Shown piece after piece: positions 1 through 13,000 of a stretch of 15,000 nt of DNA. Where the stretch lies: contig OZ026551.1 in NCBI GenBank assembly GCA_964020155.1, positions 502,501-517,500 on the forward strand, in the 5' to 3' direction. A program made the position numbers and the translations under genes. This DNA is from Chondrilla cf. caribensis. Lineage: Eukaryota; Porifera; Demospongiae; Chondrillida; Chondrillidae. Position 1 is the stretch's first letter. Each line of letters begins with the position of its first letter. The notes beneath the pieces were generated by a model, which was not told where the DNA came from, searched no databases, and saw nothing but the letters and a program-made list of their open reading frames with translations.

Positions 1-1748
1 GGCGTATTACACGCATATATGAATGTACATACAAAGTATATACATTTTATTAAATGTGGCACTGGGGGGAAATTTTGGTCGACATCAAAATGCATCTTTT
101 TTGCTATCAGAAGGTAGCTACTAGGTCCAGGAGTGTGTCTGTGCATTCGGATTTCAGCTATGATGCATTACGTGCACACAGGAGAGGCCGTGGTGACAAC
201 TCAAAAAATTGACATTTTTTGGCTTGTCACCACGAGGCTTATAGCACACTCAGGACAATCTGAATTCTTCCCAAATTGTGTAGGTGAGTTTGGCATGGAC
301 ACTGGGTAGCCCTTGGTGACCAGCAAAGAAATCTCAAATTGCTTAGGTGATCACCACAAGGCGTATTACACGCATATTATGAATGTATATACATTTTATT
401 ATATGTGGCACTGGGGGGAAATTTTGGTCGACATCAAAATGCATCTTTTTGCTATCAGAAGGTAGCTACTAGGTCCAGGAGTGTGTCTGTGCATTCGGAT
501 TTCAGCTATGATGCATTACGTCCACACAGGAGAGGCCGTGGTGACAACTCAAAAAATTGACATATTTTTCTTGTCACCACGAGGCTTATAGCGTACTCAG
601 GACAATCATAATGCTTCCCAAATTGTGTTGGTGAGTTTGGCATGGACACGGGATAGCCCTTGGTGACCAGCAAAGAAATCTCAAATTGCTTAGGTGATCA
701 CCACAAGGCGTATTACACGCATATATGAATGTATATACATTTTATTATATGTGGCACTGGGGGGAAATTTTGGTTGACATCAAAATGCATCTTTTTTGCT
801 ATCAGAAGGTAGCTACTAGGTCCAGGAGTGTGTCTGTGCATTCGGATTTCAGCTATGATGCATTATGTCTACACAGGAGAGGCCGTGGTGACAACTCAAA
901 AAATTGACATATTTTTGCTTGTCACCACGAAACTTATAGCGCACTCAGGACAATCTGAATTCTTCCCAAATTGTGTAGGTGAGTTTGGCATGGACACTGG
1001 GTAGCCCTTGGTGACCAGCAAAGAAATCTCAAATTGCTTAGATGATCACCACAAGGCGTATTACACGCATATATGAATGTATATACATTTTATTATATGT
1101 GGCACTGGGGGAAATTTTGGTCGACATCAAAATGCATCTTTTTTTGCTATCAGAAGGTAGCTACTAGGTCCAGGAGTGTGTCTGTGCATTCGGATTTCAG
1201 CTATGATGCATTACGTGCACACAGGAGAGGCCGTGGTGACAACTCAAAAATTGACATTTTTTTGCTTGTCACCACGAGGCTTATAGCACACTCAGGACAA
1301 TCTGAATTCTTCCAAATTGTGTTGGTGAGTTTGGCATGGACACTGGGTAGCCCTTGGTGACCAGCAAAGAAATCTCAAATTGCTTAGGTGATCACCACAA
1401 GGCGTATTACACGCATATATGAATGTATATACATTTTATTATATGTGGCACTGGGGGGAAATTTTGGTCGACATCAAAATGCATCCTTTTTGCTATCAGA
1501 AGGTAGCTACTAGGTCCAGGAGTGTGTCTGTGCATTCGGATTTCAGCTATGATGCATTACGTGCACACAGGAGAGGCCGTGGTGACAACTCAAAAAATTG
1601 ACATATTTTTGCTTGTCACCACGAGGCTTATAGCGCACTCAGGACAATCATAATGCTTCCCAAATTGTGTTGGTGAGTTTGGCATGGACACTGGGTAGCC
1701 CTTGGTGACCAGCAAAGAAATCTCAAATTGCTTAGGTGATCACCACAA
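1..1748. repeat. Satellite block, five tandem copies of a ~348-bp unit
   Basis: Five near-identical direct repeats start with the same GGCGTATTACACG motif at 1, 360, 707, 1055 and 1401, giving units of 359, 347, 348, 346 and 348 bp. The copies differ by scattered substitutions and short indels in A/T runs. Each unit holds a short open frame of about 60 codons beginning MNVYTFYYMWHWG, but one copy runs on in a different frame after a one-base indel, so there is no sign of selection for a protein. The unit contains several GGTGA/TCACC motifs, including a perfect 10-bp inverted repeat. The block continues past the left edge. It could be a true satellite or a tandemly amplified fragment of a dispersed element. 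Confidence 0.95.
190..233. repeat. Perfect 10-bp inverted repeat inside the satellite unit
   Basis: GTGGTGACAA (190-199) and TTGTCACCAC (224-233) are perfect reverse complements around a 24-nt A/T-rich loop. The arms recur in the later copies, although the loop and flanks vary. A palindrome GGTGATCACC (346-355) and a TTGGTGACCA motif sit elsewhere in the same unit, so the same half-site occurs several times per copy in both orientations. Confidence 0.8.
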
Positions 1749-1965
1749 GGCGCATTACACTTATATATCAATATATATCAATGTACATACAAAAGCATAT
1801 ACATTTTTATATGTGGCATATGGTCATTGGGGACAATTTTTGGTCGACATCAAAATGCATCATTTTTGATATCAGAAGGCGTATTACACTTATATATGAA
1901 TGTACATACAAAAGTATATGCATTTTAATATGTGGCATATGGGCAGTGGGGGCAATTTTTGGTCG
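1749..1965. repeat. Two divergent, truncated satellite copies at the array edge
   Basis: Two partial units start at 1749 and about 1877. They match only the first ~125 bp and ~89 bp of the satellite unit, with many substitutions and an added CATACAAAA segment. Copies 1749-1876 and 1877-1965 resemble each other more than the full units. This looks like a decayed array edge next to unique sequence. Confidence 0.8.
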
Positions 1966-2141
1966 ACCAGACTAGGGGGCATATCCAGCTGACATGGACT
2001 GCACATACATACACAATAGTTTCTGCGTGCGCATTAATTAAACACCATAAAGTACATATTATTAACATAAGATGGTCAGTGTCGACGATCGGTTCAGATA
2101 CTCGGGGAGTTAATAAAAAGACATTCAATTCCACCCATTCC
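1966..2141 (-). other. RAB21 3' flank / probable 3' UTR
   Basis: Single-copy sequence between the RAB21 stop codon and the satellite block. I see no other gene here. No AATAAA occurs on the minus strand in this stretch. The nearest variant signal is ATTAAA on the minus strand at 1924-1929, already inside the degenerate satellite edge, so the mRNA end is uncertain. Confidence 0.4.
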
Positions 2142-5999
<3,858 letters not shown>

Positions 6000-6040
6000 T
6001 CTCTGGGCTGATACTGGAGAGAGAGAGAGAGAAAATGGCA
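6000..6040 (-). other. RAB21: Probable 5' UTR splice acceptor of RAB21
   Basis: On the minus strand a (CT)n polypyrimidine run ends in CTCCAG at 6014-6015, followed by 14 nt (TATCAGCCCAGAGA) and the ATG at 5999. The context is a textbook 3' splice site, so I infer that the first coding exon starts at 6013 and that a 5' UTR intron lies upstream. No transcript evidence is available. Confidence 0.6.
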
Positions 6041-6145
6041 TGAAATTTGATAGAAAATATAGATTGAGTGAGTTTACATTCCCATCTAAATTGCTTGATC
6101 AAAATTGAAATCTTGATCAGACATTTGATGGATAAAACTACTTAT

Positions 6146-7508
6146 GGGATCTCAACATGTGGGTAAATTATAGAGGTTCACTCAGTACATTCTACAGTGA
6201 TGGGGAGATCTCAACATGTGGGTAGATTATAGAGGTTCACTCAGTACATTCTACAATGATGGGGAAATCTCAACATGTGGGTAGATTATAGAGGTTCACT
6301 CAGTACAGCCTACAATGATGGGGAGATCTCAACATGTGGGTAGATTATAGAGGTTCACTCAGTACAGCCTACAATGATGGGGAGATCTCAACATGTGGGT
6401 AGATTATAGAGGTTCACCCAGTACAGCCTACAATGATGGGGAGATCTCAACATGTGGGTAGATTATAGAGATTCACTCAGTACAGTCTACAATGATGGGG
6501 AGATCTCAACATGTGGGTAGATTATAGAGGTTCACTCAGTACAGTCTACAATGATGGGGAGATCTCAACATGTGGGTAGATTATAGAGGTTCACTCAGTA
6601 CAGTCTACAGTGATGGGGAGATCTCAACATGTGGGTAGATTATAGAGGTTCACTCAGTACAGTCTACAGTGATGGGGAGATCTCAACATGTGGGTAGATT
6701 ATAGAGGTTCACTCAGTACAGTCTACAGTGATGGGGAGATCTCAACATGTGGGTAGATTATAGAGGTTCACTCAGTACAGTCTACAATGATGGGGAGATC
6801 TCAACATGTGGGTAGATTATAGAGGTTCACTCAGTACAGTCTACAATGATGGGGAGATCTCAACATGTGGGTAGATTATAGAGGTTCACTCAGTACAGTC
6901 TACAGTGATGGGGAGATCTCAACATGTGGGTAGATTATAGAGGTTCACTCAGTACAGTCTACAATGATGGGGAGATCTCAACATGTGGGTAGATTATAGA
7001 GGTTCACTCAGTACAGTCTACAATGATGGGGAGATCTCAACATGTGGGTAGATTATAGAGGTTCACTCAGTACAGTCTACAATGACAGGGAGATCTCAAC
7101 ATGTGGGTAGATTATAGAGGTTCACTCAGTACAGTCTACAATGATGGGGAGATCTTAACATGTGGGTGGATTATAGAGGTTCACTCAGTACAGTCTACAA
7201 TGATGGGGAGATCTCAACATGTGGGTAGATTATAGAGGTTCACTCAGTACAGTCTACAATGATGGGGAGATCTCAACATGTGGGTAGATTATAGAGGTTC
7301 ACTCAGTACAGTCTACAATGACAGGGAGATCTCAACATGTGGGTAGATTATAGAGGTTCACTCAGTACAGTCTACAATGATGGGGAGATCTTAACATGTG
7401 GGTGGATTATAGAGGTTCACTCAGTACAGTCTACAATGATGGGGAGATCTCAACATGTGGGTAGATTATAGAGGTTCACTCAGTACAGTCTACAATGATG
7501 GGGAGATC
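6146..7508. repeat. 59-bp minisatellite array A, ~23 copies, upstream of RAB21
   Basis: Unit starts (ATAGAGG) run from 6170 to 7468 at exact 59-bp spacing (22 intervals), the last unit being cut off after GGGGAGATC. The first copies are the most divergent (ACATTC, GGGTAA). A four-unit block with marker variants TGACAGGG and GATCTTAAC...GGTGGA is duplicated 236 bp apart (7083 and 7319). The array lies in the inferred RAB21 5' UTR intron. The same family forms array B in PRPF40. Confidence 0.97.
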
Positions 7509-7775
7509 AATATTGTCGCAAAACTTTACTCTGAATATAATCCGTACTAATTGCTTTATGTCAATATGGTATTATCAGCTCTGAATACGTTGATTATCAG
7601 AATACAGATGGAGAGCGTCAAAATGTCACAAAACCAAGCTTACATTACTTCGACTAGATATGAGATCACAACTAATTTGTACATTAAACGTCATATAATT
7701 TACAGTAACAATGAAGGCCTAGGACCGTAAAAGCCTTCAGAAACCCGGACAACAACAACTAAAGTTAAAACTTAC
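7509..7775 (-). other. Unique part of the inferred RAB21 5' UTR intron
   Basis: About 270 bp of non-repetitive, A/T-rich sequence between array A and a consensus donor. I see no coding exon, RNA gene or repeat in it. Confidence 0.4.
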
Positions 7776-7850
7776 CTAATGAACTCACTCGACGAAGGGT
7801 GAAGGTTTGCTACTATGTCGCCCTCACTGTGGAAGTGCTTTCAACTATTG
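7776..7850 (-). other. RAB21: Candidate RAB21 5' UTR exon ending at a consensus donor
   Basis: The minus strand carries TTCATTAG|GTAAGTTTT with the donor GT at 7775-7774, a near-perfect U1 match. Pairing it with the acceptor at 6014 gives a 1,762-bp 5' UTR intron. The exon's upstream end is not defined by the sequence; 7850 is an approximation. Confidence 0.45.
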
Positions 7851-7944
7851 CGTAATCAGCAACGGTCACATGACCTATGCTAAAAATAGCAATGCAGGGA
7901 AACATCGTCATTTGCCGCGCCCCTCCCGCCATCACGAAAAAGAG
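7845..7944 (-). promoter_or_regulatory. Putative RAB21 promoter region
   Basis: The only CpG-rich patch between the tRNA and the candidate 5' UTR exon. On the minus strand it has GATGGCGG (YY1-like), GGGAGGGGCG (GC-box-like), CTATTTTTAG (MEF2-like or TATA-like, 7880-7889) and an E-box-type core with mirrored arms, GGTCATGTGACC (7864-7875). The placement suits a RAB21 promoter. The motif identities are pattern matches, not evidence of binding. Confidence 0.4.
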
Positions 7945-7952
7945 AAAAAAAA
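7945..7952 (-). terminator. Pol III terminator (T-run) of the tRNA gene
   Basis: Eight consecutive T residues on the minus strand follow the discriminator base of the tRNA directly, as expected for RNA polymerase III termination. Confidence 0.85.
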
Positions 7953-8025
7953 AGGCCTGAGAGGGATTCGAACCCTCGATCTTCGGTTTACGAGACCGAC
8001 GCCTTAGCCGCTTGGCCACCAGGCC
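7953..8025 (-). tRNA. tRNA-Thr (anticodon CGT)
   Basis: A 73-nt cloverleaf without an intron. The acceptor stem is GGCCTGG/TCAGGCC (one G-U pair), the D stem GCC/GGC, the anticodon stem TCGGT/ACCGA with loop CTCGTAA (anticodon CGT, reading ACG), a 5-nt variable loop AGATC, and the T stem GAGGG/CCCTC with loop TTCGAAT. The A box TGGCCAAGCGG and B box GGTTCGAATCC match the Pol III promoter consensus. The anticodon arm and U discriminator resemble animal tRNA-Thr. It lies 48 bp past the PRPF40 stop on the same strand, in a very small gap before the RAB21 promoter. Confidence 0.96.
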
Positions 8026-8073
8026 GTCGACGGTTGTAAGACTCATTTTAAGGGTATAAGAATAAAACTAAGT

Positions 8074-8214
8074 TTAGTCCTCGTCCGATATTTCGCCGGG
8101 GCTCTTATGACCAGGGCTGTCTTCTTTCTTTCTTTTACTTCTTTCTTCTTTGTGGTCTCGTCCGTGACGTCTTTTTCTGTCTCTCCTGCGCTCACTGTCT
8201 GAATCTGGTGTTGA
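8074..8214 (-). CDS. PRPF40: PRPF40 terminal coding exon
   Basis: The acceptor CATAAACCAG|TCA opens 46 codons encoding STPDSDSERRRDRKRRHG..., a charged Arg/Lys/Asp tail, ending PGEISDED then TAA at 8076-8074. The acidic ending is like the C-terminus of animal PRPF40. No AATAAA is visible on the minus strand between the stop and the tRNA gene. Confidence 0.85.
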   Translation of the reverse strand, partial: STPDSDSERRRDRKRRHGRDHKEERSKRKKEDSPGHKSPGEISDED

Positions 8215-8360
8215 CTGGTTTATGAAGAGAATTCACGTGAAGTTTGGAAGCTATTCAATACACAAGCATGTACATGCTATGCAATACATTCCACTGGTGA
8301 TACAGGTCAATGTACACAAGTAGTACTTCACACACAAACACACATACAAACACAGACACA

Positions 8361-8422
<62 letters not shown>

Positions 8423-9939
8423 CACACACACATGCACACACATAAGCTTACAGATCTCTTCTTTTTACTTTTCTTCTTCTTGTGCTTTTTGGCTTTCTTC
8501 CTTTCTCCATCTGCATGACACAAAATCACATGACATCACATGACATCACATGACATCACATGTCACACGTCACAGACTCACAACAACAAGTACATACATC
8601 CTGTTGATCGGATGGCAATGTACAGTACGCAAGCATGTACATAGGTATGCATGTATGTACAAGAAGACGGACCTGATTCACCAGAAGAACGCGAAGGACT
8701 GCGTCTTTTCTTCTTGTGTCTCTCTTCTTCATCTCTCAGTTCTCCTTCAGATCCAGAGGAGGGCTGGGGTGGAGAGTGCAACGAGCCCAGTAAGTACCAT
8801 CGGTTAGCACATGCATGCTCATGTTGGCACACACACTACAATTGGTTAGCACACACATACTCATCTTGGTACACACACTCCAATTGGTTAGCACAAGCAT
8901 ACTCATCTTAGCACATGCATACTCATCTTGGCACACACACTCCAATTGGTTAGCACAAGCATACTCACGTTGGTACACACACTCCAATTGGCCCCTAGCT
9001 CAAGTCAACTGATAGTGGTTGCCAAGTGTGCACATATGAACAGTGAATTCTAATAAATCTGCCACTATGTTATCCGGTAAACCTTTCTATCTACCACAAT
9101 TTCCCAATACCAAAATTCAGTACAATGTAAGAATGAATGAACTACCATCCACAATGATTAGCGTCATGATGGCTTCCATCCCACTATGATCATGTTATGA
9201 TGGACGTAACTATGATCACATTATGTCACAATATATGTAATGTTGTTTGTTACACATTCCGTCGGTACACACATGACTCACGGATAGAGACCTGGACCTG
9301 GAGCGAGACGATCGCTTGTTCTTTTTACTCTTTCTCTTGTGAGATCTGTGCTTGTGTTCCGATTCCAGTGCCTGGATTTGAAAATGGAAGTGGGAACCAT
9401 TAACTCACCCTCACACAATGCACACAAAAGGACAGACACACGAAAAGCAAAGATTTAGTGTGGTTGTGTATGTCCATATTGCTGACTGTTTACATGTATG
9501 ACGTACTGTTGACTATTTGCATGTACTACATATACTGTTGATTGTATGCATGTACATACATATTGTTGATTGCTTATATATATGTATTGTTGACTGTTTA
9601 CATGTATGTACTGTTTATTGTTTACATGTATTTACTGTTGACTGTTTACATGTATGTACTGTTGATTGTTTGCATGTGTGTACTGTACACACCTTGATGG
9701 TCTTCAAATATTCTCTGAAGATTCTAACCCGCTCCACCTCTTCAGTGATGGCTTCAAAGGTAGAGTCTTTTTCAATCTTCTCTCTGACCTGAGTTATGAG
9801 ACCGACCAAGTAGTGGGTATGGACATGTGTAACACAGATATGTTGTGTGTACATCAGGGGATGTATGCACGTGTATGTACACATACAGACACACACACAC
9901 GCACACATGGATGCACACAAACACACACACACAAACACA

Positions 9940-9990
<51 letters not shown>

Positions 9991-10029
9991 ACACACACAC
10001 ACACACACAGACACACACACACACACACA

Positions 10030-10084
<55 letters not shown>

Positions 10085-13000
10085 CCTCCCATTTGCTATC
10101 TTCTGCTAAAGGTGGCTCAATGCTCTTCAACAGTTGCTTGAAGTTATTTTCTCTCTTTTTCGCCTTCTTCTCCTCCGCTCTTTGCAGCTCCTTTTCCCGT
10201 CCCACGGCTTTCTCCCTCAACTGAACAAATGTGTTACAGTACAAGACAAATGGACACAAGATGCACATGTTAACTAAACAGTCGAGGTATAGAGGTTCAC
10301 TCAGTACAGTCTACAATGATGGGGAGATCTCAACATGTGGGTAGATTATAGAGGTTCACTCAGTACAGTCTACAATGATGGGGAGATCTCAACATGTGGG
10401 TAGATTATAGAGGTCCACTCAGTACAGTCTACAATGATGGGGAGATCTCAACATGTGGGTAGATTATAGAGGTCCACTCGGTACAGTCTACAATGATGGG
10501 GAGATCTCAACATGTGGGTAGATAATAGAGGTTCACTCAGTACAGTCTACAATGATGGGGAGATCTCAACATGTGGGTAGATTATAGAGGTTCACTCAGT
10601 ACAGTCTACAATGATGGGGAGATCTCAACATGTGGGTAGATTATAGAGGTTCACTCGGTACAGTCTACAATGATGGGGAGATCTCAACATGTGGGTAGAT
10701 TATAGAGGTTCACCCAGTACAGTCTACAATGATGGGGAGGTCTCAACATGTGGGTAGATTATAGAGGTTTACTCAGTACAGTCTACAATCATGGAGAGAT
10801 TTCAACATGTGGGTAGATTATAGAGGTTCACTCGGTACAGTCTACAATGATGGGGAGATCTCAACATGTGGGTAGATTATAGAGGTTCACTCAGTACAGT
10901 CTACAGTGATGGGGAGATCTCAACATGTGGGTAGATTATAGAGGTCCACTCAGTACAGTCTACAATGATGGGGAGATCTCAACATGTGGGTAGATTATAG
11001 AGGTCCACTCAGTACAGTCTACAATGATGGGGAGATCTCAACATGTGGGTAGATTGTAGAGGTTCACTCAGTACAGTCTACAATGATGGGGAGATCTCAA
11101 CATGTGGGTAGATTATAGAGGTCCACTCAGTACAGTCTACAATGATGGGGAGATCTCAACATGTGGGTAGATTGTAGAGGTTCACTCAGTACAGTCTACA
11201 ATGATGGGGAGATCTCAACATGTGGGTAGATTATAGAGGTTCACTCGGTACAGTCTACAATGATGGGGAGATCGATCTCAACATGTGGGTAGATTATAGA
11301 GGTCCACTCGGTACAGTCTACAATGATGGGGAGATCTCAACATGTAGGTAGATTATAGAGGTCCACTCAGTACAGTCTACAATGATGGGGAGATCTCAAC
11401 ATGTGGGTAGATTATAGAGGTTCACTCAGTACAGTCTACAATGATGGGGAGATCTCAACATGTGGGTAGATTATAGAGGTCCACTCGGTACAGTCTACAA
11501 TGATGGGGAGATCTCAACATGTGGGTAGATAATAGAGGTTCACTCAGTACAGTCTACAATGATGGGGAGATCTCAACATGTGGGTAGATTATAGAGGTCC
11601 ACTCAGTACAGTCTACAATGATGGGGAGATCTCAACATGTGGGTAGATTATAGAGGTTCACTCAGTACAGTCTACAATGATGGGGAGATCTCAACATGTG
11701 GGTAGATTATAGAGGTTCACTCGGTACAGTCTACAATGATGGGGAGATCTCAACATGTGGGTAGATTATAGAGGTTCACCCAGTACAGTCTACAATGATG
11801 GGGAGGTCTCAACATGTGGGTAGATTATAGAGGTTTACTCAGTACAGTCTACAATCATGGAGAGATTTCAACATGTGGGTAGATTATAGAGGTTCACTCG
11901 GTACAGTCTACAATGATGGGGAGATCTCAACATGTGGGTAGATTATAGAGGTTCACTCAGTACAGTCTACAGTGATGGGGAGATCTCAACATGTGGGTAG
12001 ATTATAGAGGTCCACTCAGTACAGTCTACAATGATGGGGAGATCTCAACATGTGGGTAGATTATAGAGGTCCACTCAGTACAGTCTACAATGATGGGGAG
12101 ATCTCAACATGTGGGTAGATTGTAGAGGTTCACTCAGTACAGTCTACAATGATGGGGAGATCTCAACATGTGGGTAGATTATAGAGGTTCACTCGGTACA
12201 GTCTACAATGATGGGGAGATCGATCTCAACATGTGGGTAGATTATAGAGGTCCACTCGGTACAGTCTACAATGATGGGGAGATCTCAACATGTAGGTAGA
12301 TTATAGAGGTCCACTCAGTACAGTCTACAATGATGGGGAGATCTCAACATGTGGGTAGATTATAGAGGTTCACCCAGTACAGTCTACAATGATGGGGAGG
12401 TCTCAACATGTGGGTAGATTATAGAGGTTTACTCAGTACAGTCTACAATCATGGAGAGATTTCAACATGTGGGTAGATTATAGAGGTTCACTCGGTACAG
12501 TCTACAATGATGGGGAGATCTCAACATGTGGGTAGATTATAGAGGTTCACTCAGTACAGTCTACAGTGATGGGGAGATCTCAACATGTGGGTAGATTATA
12601 GAGGTTCACTCAGTACAGTCTACAATGATGGGGAGATCTCAACATGTGGGTAGATTATAGAGGTCCACTCAGTACAGTCTACAATGATGGGGAGATCTCA
12701 ACATGTGGGTAGATTATAGAGGTCCACTCGGTACAGTCTACAATGATGGGGAGATCTCAACATGTGGGTAGATAATAGAGGTTCACTCAGTACAGTCTAC
12801 AATGATGGGGAGATCTCAACATGTGGGTAGATTATAGAGGTCCACTCAGTACAGTCTACAATGATGGGGAGATCTCAACATGTGGGTAGATTATAGAGGT
12901 CCACTCGGTACAGTCTACAATGATGGGGAGATCTCAACATGTGGGTAGATAATAGAGGTTCACTCAGTACAGTCTACAATGATGGGGAGATCTCAACATG

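Noticed and set aside
725..1601. Repeated ~60-residue frame MNVYTFYYMWHWG... in the satellite
   Set aside because: It is present because the DNA is repeated. Copies differ by frameshifting indels and it resembles no family I recognise.
6000..6041. Upstream in-frame ATG at 6041 as the RAB21 start
   Set aside because: The extra leader MPFSLSLSPVSAQR comes from a polypyrimidine tract ending in CAG, a splice acceptor, and does not resemble Rab21 N-termini.
7813..8046. 77-residue minus-strand frame across the tRNA (and a forward frame 7807-8007)
   Set aside because: Both run straight through the tRNA-Thr gene and its T-run; no coding similarity is visible.
8550..9012. Forward frames around the 42-bp PRPF40 intron array
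   Set aside because: They are antisense to a PRPF40 exon and to the repeat, with no independent support.
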